From Psychrobacter sp. NG254 (GTDB taxonomy: Bacteria > Pseudomonadota > Gammaproteobacteria > Pseudomonadales > Moraxellaceae), in the NCBI RefSeq assembly GCF_015277735.1, contig NZ_JADHDA010000001.1:124001-188000 (forward strand): a DNA stretch of 64,000 nt, given 5' to 3'. Positions 1 to 8,713 of this stretch are shown here, piece by piece. Each line of letters opens with the position of its first letter. The first letter of the stretch is position 1. Position numbers and translations under genes: made by a program. The notes under the pieces are model-generated. The model was given only the letters and a program-made list of their open reading frames with translations. It had not been told where the DNA came from and did not search any database.

Positions 1-1134
1 AAAGGTCAGGTATGGGAGGTGATAGAGGCACTGGCTGTGGCGGCGCAGCGCGGGGTCGAGTGTCACATATTAGCCGATAGCGTGGGCAGTCTCAGTTTCA
101 TCAATAGTAAGGCATACCGTACCTTAGAAAAGGCAGGCGTGCTTGTTCATCAGTCGTTGCCAGTAGGGTTGTTTAAAACCTTGTTTAAACGTTCTGATTT
201 GCGCAATCATCGCAAAATGGTGGTCATTGATGAACATATTGGCTATATCGGTAGTTTTAATCTGGTCGATCCGAGGTTTTTTAAACAAAATAAAAATGTC
301 GGTCAATGGATTGATGTGGCGATAAGAACGACCAGTCAGCATCCTATTAGTATCAACACCGCGATGGCTAAAGTGATAGTTACCGATATCGGTGCTGAAA
401 ATAATGATAATTTAGCTGAGCTGAATCTACGCGTCAACAATTACACCCGTAAACTGTATGTGATGAGCCCCACTATTAACGATTTGAACAGCCGAGTAAA
501 AGTGCTGAGCGATGATATGGAGCATCACGATCAGCCAGATATCGGCGCGACCTCGATTGTGATACCGACCATGCCAGTCGTGGATAAGGTTCTCGCGCAG
601 CTGATTCCTTCGGCGCCGCAGCTGACCGCTCATGTCATTTACAACACGTTGGTGACGGTGATTCATCGTGCTAATAAGCGAATTCGTATTACCACGCCTT
701 ATTTTGTCCCTGATGAATCGCTATCGGGGGCGCTAATGATAGCGGCTAAGCGTGGGGTGGAGGTGACGTTGATTGTGCCCGAAAAGGTGGATTCATTTTT
801 GGTACAGCACGCCTCACAGGCCTATTATCAAGAGCTGTTAGATGCTGGCGTGACCATTGCTTTGTTTAAAGGTGGTTTGTTGCATGCCAAAACCGTGGTC
901 ATTGATGATGATTATTGTTTGTTTGGCACGGTCAACATCGATATGCGTAGCTTTTATTTAAATATGGAGGTCAGCTTGGCCATTTATACGCCAGAGATGG
1001 TCGCTCAAGTGGCCTATTGCCAAGACATCTACTTACAAAACTGCCATATTTTGAGTTTGGAGGAGTGGCAGCAGCGCCCAGGGTCAAAACGGTTGTTCGA
1101 TAATGTCGTGCGATTGTTCAGTCCTTTATTGTAG
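1..1134 (+). CDS. cls: Cardiolipin synthase / phospholipase D family protein, 5' end outside window
   Basis: The reading frame is open from base 1, so the N-terminus (membrane anchor and start codon) lies upstream; the GTG at 19 is just an internal codon. Two HKD (PLD) motifs are visible: HRKMVVIDEH followed by GSFN in the first half, and HAKTVVIDDD followed by GTVNID near the C-terminus. This is the paired-domain layout of bacterial cardiolipin synthases, which condense phosphatidylglycerol (or PG with PE) into cardiolipin at the inner membrane. The ending PGSKRLFDNVVRLFSPLL is also typical of Cls. The family is well supported; which Cls paralogue (ClsA, B or C) cannot be decided without the N-terminus. 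Confidence 0.88.
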   Translation, partial: KGQVWEVIEALAVAAQRGVECHILADSVGSLSFINSKAYRTLEKAGVLVHQSLPVGLFKTLFKRSDLRNHRKMVVIDEHIGYIGSFNLVDPRFFKQNKNVGQWIDVAIRTTSQHPISINTAMAKVIVTDIGAENNDNLAELNLRVNNYTRKLYVMSPTINDLNSRVKVLSDDMEHHDQPDIGATSIVIPTMPVVDKVLAQLIPSAPQLTAHVIYNTLVTVIHRANKRIRITTPYFVPDESLSGALMIAAKRGVEVTLIVPEKVDSFLVQHASQAYYQELLDAGVTIALFKGGLLHAKTVVIDDDYCLFGTVNIDMRSFYLNMEVSLAIYTPEMVAQVAYCQDIYLQNCHILSLEEWQQRPGSKRLFDNVVRLFSPLL

Positions 1135-1238
1135 CGCCTGAGATTTTGAGTTAAGGTAATCGGTCAGCAGTGCTCTATTATCGTGATGGACGCATCGCTT
1201 TTATGATCAACTCATTTGCAAAAAGGACAGGCCCATTT

Positions 1239-2765
1239 ATGTCTGCATCGCCCCTAACACCCCTTGATTATATTGCAGTAGGCTACTGGCAAGATTTTTT
1301 AGCTGGGCGCGCCATCGCAGGTGGTATCGCGTATGAAAAAGAGCTACGTGCTTGTGTGTTGGACGAGTCGCTTGAGAGTTTGCAGCGTGTAGATACCTTG
1401 TTGTCTCAGGTACGCCGTGATCTGATCAGAGGAGCGCTATGGGACGAGGCGACACTGCTGGGTGATGAGTATTATCGTAACTTTATGGTATTTTTGGGTA
1501 TTTATGCGGGCCGTGTGTTGGCGTCTCAATGGCAGAATCAGCCGCAGTGGTACGGTCAGTTTGAGCTACGTAAACGCTATCCTAATCTATCATTGATTAA
1601 CGATGATTTTTATCAGCACATGGCAGTGTCCTATGGTGATAATCAGGATGATACCGTGGTAAAATCATTGTTTTTCGTGTTAGAGCCCATCGGTCTGCGC
1701 CTATTTGGGCATATCGATCGTCAGTTTGACTCGGTACAAGGCAATCAGGTAGCGAGCGGCCTATACCAAGCAGTGATTGAAAGACTGCCAAACCTATTAA
1801 GCCAATCTAATGGTACAGCTGTCAATGTAGCTGCACAAAATACTGCTGAAGATAATAATGTAGATGTACACCTGAATACGCATATAAGCATCAGCCAATC
1901 GACTCATACGCATCAGCCCACACAACAGACGCTGAGCAATCATGACAGCAATGAGTTTCAAGAACACATTGCTGTAGAAATCCGCTCGATTGCCGCTAAC
2001 GCCTATGAGGTACTGGCCAGCCAAACGGCTATGGACACAAAACCCCTCATTCAGCCTGAGTTGTCTGAACCAGAGCCAAAACCAGAACGCGCCGTCACTG
2101 ACACTCAGCCTCCTATAAATATAAAGTCGTCGCCAATAGAGCCACTACCAACGAAGCCATCACCCATACTAGACATGTTTGCTCAACTACTCATAGAGCT
2201 GGATGAGATTGAGGTGCCACAAACTGCTGGTCAGGATAACTATCAGCAAGCCTGTAAGGTGCTAGATCAGTTTGAGCAGCATATTGATAAGCAAGACAAG
2301 CCACGTGACCAGATTGTATTTTCAGATAAACATATAGTGGCAAAAACCCAAGCACTACAACAATTACAGTCATCTGTCGAAGCTGGGAATACCGCGGCTA
2401 TGCTGCGCCTTGCGATTTATGAACTGCTTAATGAAGGATTGGTCACGGATAAAAAGGATGCGACAGAGGCAGGGACAGCGTTGGTTAAGCAAGCAGCGAG
2501 CAAAAATGACAGTCGTGCGCAGCGACTCCTCAGTAAGATGTACTATCAAGGGATAGGGGTGGTGCAAGATACTGACAATGGCAAACATTGGTTAGAGCAG
2601 GCGGCAGACAATGGTCACATAGCCGCGGCGAGTCTGGTGCAGCAATGGCAACAAGCAGAAGCTCTAATGATGACACGAAAACAAGAGCAGCACAGTACCA
2701 AGCGTTATCTATGGTTATTTGCTGCGGTGATTGTGGTCGCATTATTGATCATAATTATTGTCTGA
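1239..2765 (+). CDS. Sel1-repeat protein with C-terminal membrane anchor
   Basis: The predicted 508-residue protein has three parts. The N-terminal 200 residues form an unrecognised globular domain rich in Tyr and Trp. A long polar Q, T, P and H rich linker follows, then Sel1/TPR-like helical repeats around NTAAMLRLAIYELLNEG and SRAQRLLSKMYYQGIGV. The protein ends in one membrane segment (YLWLFAAVIVVALLIIIIV), suggesting a tail-anchored topology with the repeats in the cytoplasm. I chose ATG 1239 because AAAAGGACAG sits about 10 bases upstream; the frame also allows ATG 1203 and GTG 1170. Sel1 repeats usually mediate protein-protein contacts; no specific role can be inferred. Confidence 0.7.
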   Translation: MSASPLTPLDYIAVGYWQDFLAGRAIAGGIAYEKELRACVLDESLESLQRVDTLLSQVRRDLIRGALWDEATLLGDEYYRNFMVFLGIYAGRVLASQWQNQPQWYGQFELRKRYPNLSLINDDFYQHMAVSYGDNQDDTVVKSLFFVLEPIGLRLFGHIDRQFDSVQGNQVASGLYQAVIERLPNLLSQSNGTAVNVAAQNTAEDNNVDVHLNTHISISQSTHTHQPTQQTLSNHDSNEFQEHIAVEIRSIAANAYEVLASQTAMDTKPLIQPELSEPEPKPERAVTDTQPPINIKSSPIEPLPTKPSPILDMFAQLLIELDEIEVPQTAGQDNYQQACKVLDQFEQHIDKQDKPRDQIVFSDKHIVAKTQALQQLQSSVEAGNTAAMLRLAIYELLNEGLVTDKKDATEAGTALVKQAASKNDSRAQRLLSKMYYQGIGVVQDTDNGKHWLEQAADNGHIAAASLVQQWQQAEALMMTRKQEQHSTKRYLWLFAAVIVVALLIIIIV

Positions 2766-3026
2766 CTGTTTTTAGGGCATGTTTTATTTAATGCATCTAG
2801 ATGACTGTCGATTTTAAATAAGGCAACTCAACTGATGCGATGTAACTAATCTAATCCAACTGATTTGATTTAACTGGGGCTACTAAATTAATGACATACC
2901 TGAGTTCGGTTATTTTGATCCATTAACTTTTAAAATATTATGGTTACGCGTTAAATTCAGGTAAAATTGGCGCGTTTTTATACTTACTCTCTTATTGCTT
3001 GATCCATTACTAAATTGGGCTGCTTC

Positions 3027-4619
3027 ATGCCATCATCTCATGTACCATCTGATGTTTCTTCAAAATTGACCGACCCATCGTTAGAGACTGGTCAAACCGT
3101 GCACGATACCCCGCTGTATTATCAGGGCTTAATCAGCATAATAAAGCCACTATATCGCCTGCAAGTATGGCGTCGATCTCATAAGCGCGATAACTATCAG
3201 CAAGAAATCGATCAGCGTTTTGGTAAGCAATATCCACCGCGACCAGTGATGCATGGCAGCAGTTATAAAGGCGTTGTTTGGTGTCATGCCGTCTCTTTGG
3301 GTGAGACCAATACAGTCGCGCCTTTGCTAGACATGTTATTGGCGCATGGTTATCAGATATGGCTGACCAATACCACGCAGACCGGTTTTGCCCGTGGTGC
3401 CAGTCGTTTCGCCGTTGAGATTGCTACAGGACAGATGAGTCACAGTTACGTGCCAGTTGATAGTCCCGCAGTGATTGAGACGTTCTTGTCCCATGTACAG
3501 CCTATCGCCGCTTTGTTTGTAGAAACGGAGCTATGGGCAAATATTCTGACCAAATTGTCCGAGCACCGTATTCCAAGCATACTCGTCAATGGGCGATTAT
3601 CGCTGTCTTCTTTTCAAAGTTATCAGAAGATTGGTGCGGTGAGTGCCAGCATGATGAAAAACTTGACGTTGATAATTGCTCAAGACAGTGACTCGGCCAA
3701 ACGCTTCAGGCAACTGGGTGCTCATAGCGCACAAATCCGTGTGGCAGGTTCGCTCAAATGGGTGATTAATACCCCCAAATCTGATGAAGAAACGGCAGAT
3801 AAGAAAATGCCTCTAGCACTGCAAAAATCCAAGCTGGCAGAGGAGTTTGGTACAGCATCTCGACCAGTATGGGTAGCGGCAAGCACCCATGATGGAGAGG
3901 AGGCGATAGCACTGGCATGGCAACAACAGATATTGTCTAGTCCGGCGCTAGCAGAAGCATTATTGATTATCGTGCCGCGACATCCTGAGCGTTTTGAAGC
4001 AGTTGCAACGCTGATCGAAAAGACAGGATTAAAGATGGCAAGGCGTAGTGATACAGGCGTTATCAGTGCGGATACACAAGTTTATCTGGCGGACAGTATG
4101 GGCGAGATGATGACGTGGTACGCTCTGGCAAATGTGGCATTCGTAGGTGGCTCATTGGTCGATGTCGGTGGTCATAACCCTGTTGAGCCTGCGAGTGTCG
4201 CGACACCTGTTGTCATGGGGATATATACCCAGTCTTGTCAAAACGTGGTGGATACATTGTCTGAGGTCGGCGCACTGTATCAGCCAAACAATGACTTGTA
4301 TCGTCCAATTACGGCAGACAATAGCAATCACCAGCAGTCAACCGAGCAGCCTAACGCTATGCCTCATAAAAAATCCTCTCGCAAACGCTCAGCTGATGAC
4401 CATGCACGTCTCTATCAGCAATTGCATAACTGGCTGAGTGACTTGCCCTTATCGATTCAAGCAGGGCAGGCGGGCACGCAAATGACCATGCAGCAGCAAG
4501 CCGTATTGGTTCGGCAGTTTACGATGATCGAAGATGCGATTGAGCAGCGTTTGACTCAGAAGCCAAGCCAAGAGCAACATCTGAGCCAAGAACGGCACCT
4601 AAGCCAAGAGCAATTATGA
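3027..4619 (+). CDS. waaA: 3-deoxy-D-manno-octulosonic acid (Kdo) transferase
   Basis: WaaA adds Kdo from CMP-Kdo to the lipid A precursor at the inner membrane. The conserved HAVSLGET (general-base Glu region) and FVETELWANIL motifs are present, as are the CMP-Kdo-binding part with VPRHPERF and the GGSLVDVGGHNPVEPA loop near the C-terminus. At about 530 residues it is roughly 100 longer than E. coli WaaA. It has about 30 extra polar residues at the N-terminus, a polar insert after the GGHNPVEP region, and a C-terminal tail made of 6-residue repeats. ATG 3027 is preferred over in-frame TTG 3015. The stop overlaps the rsmE start (ATGA), so the two are probably translationally coupled. Confidence 0.92.
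   Translation: MPSSHVPSDVSSKLTDPSLETGQTVHDTPLYYQGLISIIKPLYRLQVWRRSHKRDNYQQEIDQRFGKQYPPRPVMHGSSYKGVVWCHAVSLGETNTVAPLLDMLLAHGYQIWLTNTTQTGFARGASRFAVEIATGQMSHSYVPVDSPAVIETFLSHVQPIAALFVETELWANILTKLSEHRIPSILVNGRLSLSSFQSYQKIGAVSASMMKNLTLIIAQDSDSAKRFRQLGAHSAQIRVAGSLKWVINTPKSDEETADKKMPLALQKSKLAEEFGTASRPVWVAASTHDGEEAIALAWQQQILSSPALAEALLIIVPRHPERFEAVATLIEKTGLKMARRSDTGVISADTQVYLADSMGEMMTWYALANVAFVGGSLVDVGGHNPVEPASVATPVVMGIYTQSCQNVVDTLSEVGALYQPNNDLYRPITADNSNHQQSTEQPNAMPHKKSSRKRSADDHARLYQQLHNWLSDLPLSIQAGQAGTQMTMQQQAVLVRQFTMIEDAIEQRLTQKPSQEQHLSQERHLSQEQL
4566..4616 (+). repeat. Three 18-bp in-frame tandem units at the 3' end of waaA
   Basis: Units beginning AGCCAAGA start at 4566, 4584 and 4602, the last truncated, and encode SQEQHL, SQERHL and SQEQL. 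The array runs up to the ATG of rsmE. Because the unit is a multiple of three, copy-number changes would alter tail length without a frameshift. Confidence 0.75.
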
Positions 4620-5338
4620 ACTGTATCTTATTACCAGTTGAAAATGTCTCATCAGGCGTTGCCCATATCACGGCGCTGACGCAGATCAGTCATGTGCAGA
4701 CAGTGCTGAACGCCGCGGTTGGTGACACACTTAAGATTGGGCAATTGGGTGGTAATCTGGGTACGGCTGTCATCGATAGCATGACGGCTGAATGTATTCA
4801 GCTGATTAATGTAAAGCTAGACATGTGCCCACCAGCCAAACTGGATTTGACAGTTGTTCTAGCACTGCCGCGCCCTAAGGTGCTGCGGCGCTTAATCATG
4901 GATATGACTGCGCTTGGTGTGCGGGATATTATTTTGGTTAACAGCTATCGAACTCAAAAAAGCTATTGGCAAAGCCCTATGCTCGAGCGTCTTGATGAGT
5001 TTGTGTTAGAGGGACTGCAACAAGGGATTGATACCATTGCGCCTACTATCACGTTAGAAAAACGCTTTAAACCCTTTGTAGAGGACAAGCTGGCAAGCTG
5101 GATAAAGGGTAGCGCTATCGCCGCGCATCCTTATGGTGCACAATCGTTTTCGCAGTTTTTACGACAACAGCCTTCACTAGGACTGCCCAGCTTGGTCTGT
5201 ATTGGTGCTGAAGGCGGGTGGATTGATTATGAGATAGCGCTGCTAGCCGCACAGCACTGTGATGCCGTACACATAGGGCCTCGCATATTACGCACAGAAG
5301 CGGCGGTCAATGCTATCTTGGGACAGTGGCTACTATAG
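4616..5338 (+). CDS. rsmE: 16S rRNA (uracil-1498-N3)-methyltransferase
   Basis: A 240-residue SPOUT-fold methyltransferase that methylates N3 of U1498 in the 30S decoding region. Family hallmarks are visible: the N-terminal PUA-like beta domain, then LPRPKVLRRLIMDMTALGV, the NSYRTQKSYWQSP stretch, and the C-terminal knot with IGAEGGW, HIGPRILRTEAA and VNAILGQW. The length is normal. Its ATG overlaps the waaA stop by four bases, indicating one transcript; no terminator is seen between them. High confidence. Confidence 0.95.
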   Translation: MNCILLPVENVSSGVAHITALTQISHVQTVLNAAVGDTLKIGQLGGNLGTAVIDSMTAECIQLINVKLDMCPPAKLDLTVVLALPRPKVLRRLIMDMTALGVRDIILVNSYRTQKSYWQSPMLERLDEFVLEGLQQGIDTIAPTITLEKRFKPFVEDKLASWIKGSAIAAHPYGAQSFSQFLRQQPSLGLPSLVCIGAEGGWIDYEIALLAAQHCDAVHIGPRILRTEAAVNAILGQWLL

Positions 5339-5446
5339 ACTGAAGTATCCAAAGCAAATCTTATTGAGTAATGGCAAAGGCTCAGCCCAAAGAAAGCGTT
5401 GATTAATCAAAATGATGCGTCGATTTGTGGGTTAAATAAATGGATT

Positions 5447-5465
5447 GATAATTAATCTCATTTCC
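5447..5465 (+). promoter_or_regulatory. Possible Fur box upstream of the iron transporter
   Basis: GATAATTAATCTCATTTCC matches the 19-bp Fur consensus GATAATGATAATCATTATC at 13 of 19 positions by hand count, with GATAAT at one end and TCATT in the other half. It lies about 120 bp before the fbpA ATG and fits iron-repressed transcription of a ferric iron importer. It is a single weak match in AT-rich DNA. Confidence 0.35.
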
Positions 5466-5584
5466 ATTAGTATGTGGCTTTGATATGTTACGGTCTTACT
5501 AGCGCTGATCATTGGTGTTTTGGGAGCTGTTTTGTGTCACCATCTATCTTACCTTTTTTTTATAGCACCATTATGGGGAAAACC

Positions 5585-6709
5585 ATGTCATTGAACGCTA
5601 TGAGCGCGACGCTAACGTCTACTAAGCTTATCTTACCTGTTGCCGTATTTGGCATGATGTTGGGTTTGGCGGGTTGTAGCAATTCATCTACCACAGAAGA
5701 AAGCGCAGAGACAGACACCACAGCGGCTGGCACTGAACAAGCTGCTATTGATGATGGTGCTACTAGCGCAGATGGTCAAACCATAACGATTTATTCATCA
5801 CGTAACGAGCAGTTGATTAAGCCATTACTTGATCGTTATACCGAACAGACTGGTGTCAAGATTGAGCTGGTCACAGACCAAACCGGTCCATTGATGGCAC
5901 GTCTAAAAGCTGAAGGCCAGAACACGCCAGCCGATATGCTGTTGACCGTTGATGCTGGTAACTTATGGCAAGCAGCAGAGCAGGGTCTATTGCAGCCTGT
6001 GTCTTCTACCATATTAGAGGCCAACGTGCCTGCAAAATACCGCGATCCAAAAGGTCAGTGGACAGGCTTGTCATTGCGCGCCCGTACTATCTTTTATGAC
6101 CCAAGCAAAGTCAGTGCCGACCAGTTATCTACGTACGCAGATTTGGCCGATCCAAAGTGGAAAGGTAAGTTATGCCTACGTACGTCTAAAAAGGTCTACA
6201 ACCAGTCACTTGTGGCCAGTATGATGGAACATTTGGGCGAAGAAAAAACCGGAGAGATCGTTCGTGGTTGGGTCGATAATCTGGCCACTGACGTGTTCAG
6301 TGATGACGTAGCGATGCTAGAGGCAATTGCTGCTGGTCAATGTGAAGTCGGTATTGCTAACAGCTATTACTATGGTCGCTTGCTTGATGAAAAACCAGAC
6401 TTCCCAGTCAGTATATTTTGGGCAAACCAAGGCACGACTGGCACGCACGTAAATATTTCGGGCGCTGGTGTGGTCGCAGGGTCAGACAATCCAGATGGTA
6501 CATTGAAACTGATTGAATGGTTGTCATCTGATGAAGCGCAAGGTCTTTATGCCAGCTCAGACAAAGAGTTTCCAGTGAAAGAAGGTATTGATGAGTCAGA
6601 GATGCTCAGATCGTGGGGCCCATTTAACAAAGATGACATCAGTGTGCAGAAGTTTGGCGAATTGCAAACCCAAGCGATTCAATTGATGGACAAAGCAGGT
6701 TATAAATAG
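5585..6709 (+). CDS. fbpA: Fe(3+) ABC transporter substrate-binding lipoprotein
   Basis: The protein starts MSLNAMSATLTSTK and carries a hydrophobic signal with lipobox LAGC, so it should be a lipoprotein held at the outer face of the inner membrane rather than a free periplasmic protein. An acidic, T, E and A rich linker leads into the binding domain: TIYSSRNEQLIKPLLDRYTEQTGV, the hinge region TGPLMARLKAEGQNTPADMLLTVD, and the paired-tyrosine region ANSYYYGRL, which provides ferric iron ligands in FbpA/FutA proteins. ATG 5585 follows GGGGA; in-frame ATG 5573 is the alternative. It is first in a substrate-binding protein, permease, ATPase set, which supports ferric iron import. Confidence 0.9.
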   Translation: MSLNAMSATLTSTKLILPVAVFGMMLGLAGCSNSSTTEESAETDTTAAGTEQAAIDDGATSADGQTITIYSSRNEQLIKPLLDRYTEQTGVKIELVTDQTGPLMARLKAEGQNTPADMLLTVDAGNLWQAAEQGLLQPVSSTILEANVPAKYRDPKGQWTGLSLRARTIFYDPSKVSADQLSTYADLADPKWKGKLCLRTSKKVYNQSLVASMMEHLGEEKTGEIVRGWVDNLATDVFSDDVAMLEAIAAGQCEVGIANSYYYGRLLDEKPDFPVSIFWANQGTTGTHVNISGAGVVAGSDNPDGTLKLIEWLSSDEAQGLYASSDKEFPVKEGIDESEMLRSWGPFNKDDISVQKFGELQTQAIQLMDKAGYK

Positions 6710-6726
6710 GCGTCACTACCAATAGT

Positions 6727-6860
6727 ACCAATCTCAAAAACGATAGTAATTGAGAGGTGAGCTTAGATACTAGTCTAGATATTAGCTTAGATACTGGAAC
6801 AGTAAGTTGATAAGTTGACTGGCTAAGTTTGATATGGCTCATCGTGTTTTTGAGGTTGGT
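6727..6860. repeat. Long-range inverted repeat between fbpA and fbpB
   Basis: ACCAATCTCAAAAACGAT (6727-6744) is nearly the reverse complement of ATCGTGTTTTTGAGGTTGGT (6841-6860). The spacer of about 96 bp holds a direct repeat of GCTTAGATACT (6761 and 6785). It could fold in the fbpA-fbpB mRNA as a processing or stability element, or be a decayed mobile miniature element. Function unknown. Confidence 0.5.
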
Positions 6861-6900
6861 ATGACTTAAGGTTGCTATACGTATGACACGGTAATAATTT

Positions 6901-8592
6901 ATGAGCATAACGCCAGACGCGTCTGTACATCAAAGCGATACAGTCGATGCTGCTATTGAGACTACCCGTAATAATAAGCATCAGATAGTCAGTCAAGACC
7001 ATGCCGTGCGTAAACGTATCTTTTCAAAATCAGTCTTAGGGCTGATTTCGTTGTTTATGCTGGTGCCAATTTTGATCGTGCTGCTATCGTGGACACAGCC
7101 TGTCGCTGATATCTGGACGCACATGGCAGAGTATGTACTGCCACAAGTGCTCAAAAATACGGCGATACTATTGTTTATGGTGACCGTTATTGCAGGCACG
7201 GTTGGCACCGGACTTGCTTGGGTAACCAGTATGTACCGGTTTCCTGGGCAGCGGTTTTTTTCGTGGGCGCTGATGCTGCCGCTTGCGATACCGGCTTATG
7301 TGCTGGCATTTGTCACGGTCGGCATTGTTGATTTCAGTGGGCCGTTACAGACAGGGTTACGTGATCTTGGCATCAATACTGCGATTCCCTCCGTACGCAA
7401 TGTATGGGGCGCAGGGCTAGTATTGTCGTTGGCCTTTTATCCTTATGTTTATCTGCTGGCGCGTCAAGCGTTCTTATCACAAGGCAGGCGGGCGATTGAA
7501 GCAGGACAGATGCTGGGTTTAAGCCGCCACCGTGTGTTTTTTCGATTGGCATTACCACAAGCACTGCCGTGGATTATCGGCGGATTGTTATTGGCCAGCA
7601 TGGAGACACTTGCAGACTTTGGCGCAGTGTCAGTCTTCAATGTTGACACTTTTACTACTGCTATCTACAAGGCATGGTTTGGCTTTTTTAGCTTAACCAC
7701 AGCCGCACAGCTTGCCGCATTGTTGATTGGTGTGGTTTTCATTGTGGTATTATTTGAGCAGTATTGGCAAGCCAAGCGTGGCAGCTCAATCACCCAAGGC
7801 AGCAACCAACGTTTTGAGGTCAGTAAACCTGCAAAGATTGCCATGACACTACTGTGTACGTTCATCTTTGCGATTGCTTTTTTGATACCGTTTTTACAAC
7901 TGATTTATTGGACAGCGTTGAATTTCAGGCAAGATTTTGATGCCCGTTATATTGATTTTGTGACCAATAGCCTGATGATTGCTGGTATGACCACGCTGTT
8001 TATTGCCTTTTTGGCGATTATTATTGCGTGGATTAAGCGGCAGTACCCTGATAAATCGACCAAGCTGATGACCACTTTGGCCAACTTAGGTTATGTCGTG
8101 CCGGGGACAGTATTGGCTGTAGGCATCTTTATTCCTATTGCATGGATCGACAATCAAATGATTGCGTTCGGTCTTACCTCACATCAGATACTATCAGGCA
8201 GTGTCGTCGTCATGTTACTTGCCTTATCGACACGTTTTATGACCGTCAGCTTTCAACCAGTGGATCGTCAGCTACAGCGACTAACAGTCAATCAGGAGGC
8301 CGCGGCAAAGCTGCTTAGTGACAGCCCTTATCAGCGCTGGCGTCATGTGATGCTGCCTGTGCTCAGTCCTGGAGTTTTAACGGCATTGCTCATGGGTTTT
8401 GTTGAAGTCATGAAAGAGATGCCGATTACCTTAATGACCAGACGTCAAGGCTGGGACACGCTCGCAGTTCGAGTATTTGAGATGACCAGTGAAGGCATGT
8501 GGGGGCGAGCAGCATTGCCAAGTCTTCTGATCGTATTGGTTGGTCTGCTCCCTGTGTGGATATTGCTGCGTCAAAGTGAGAAGTATGTCTAA
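6901..8592 (+). CDS. fbpB: Fe(3+) ABC transporter permease
   Basis: At 563 residues, with two fused BPD_transp_1 permease halves and about 12 hydrophobic segments, this is the normal architecture of FbpB/SfuB, which forms the whole inner membrane channel in one chain. EAA-type loops that dock the ATPase are visible: EAGQMLGLSRHRVFFRLALPQALP in the first half, and EAAAKLLSDSPYQRWRHVMLPVLSP in the second. The N-terminal 45 residues are polar and cytoplasmic. It starts 191 bp after fbpA, a gap that holds an inverted repeat, so its expression may be partly uncoupled from that of the abundant binding protein. Confidence 0.93.
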   Translation: MSITPDASVHQSDTVDAAIETTRNNKHQIVSQDHAVRKRIFSKSVLGLISLFMLVPILIVLLSWTQPVADIWTHMAEYVLPQVLKNTAILLFMVTVIAGTVGTGLAWVTSMYRFPGQRFFSWALMLPLAIPAYVLAFVTVGIVDFSGPLQTGLRDLGINTAIPSVRNVWGAGLVLSLAFYPYVYLLARQAFLSQGRRAIEAGQMLGLSRHRVFFRLALPQALPWIIGGLLLASMETLADFGAVSVFNVDTFTTAIYKAWFGFFSLTTAAQLAALLIGVVFIVVLFEQYWQAKRGSSITQGSNQRFEVSKPAKIAMTLLCTFIFAIAFLIPFLQLIYWTALNFRQDFDARYIDFVTNSLMIAGMTTLFIAFLAIIIAWIKRQYPDKSTKLMTTLANLGYVVPGTVLAVGIFIPIAWIDNQMIAFGLTSHQILSGSVVVMLLALSTRFMTVSFQPVDRQLQRLTVNQEAAAKLLSDSPYQRWRHVMLPVLSPGVLTALLMGFVEVMKEMPITLMTRRQGWDTLAVRVFEMTSEGMWGRAALPSLLIVLVGLLPVWILLRQSEKYV

Positions 8593-8713
8593 GCAAAGCC
8601 TTTGCGTATCTAGCTTGTTTGTCTAGCACTAGCGCGTCTGTCTCTTTTTTCCTTACTGTATTTTGCACTGTTTTATGTATGGTGTATTCATCAATAGCGA
8701 ACGGGTACCGTCT

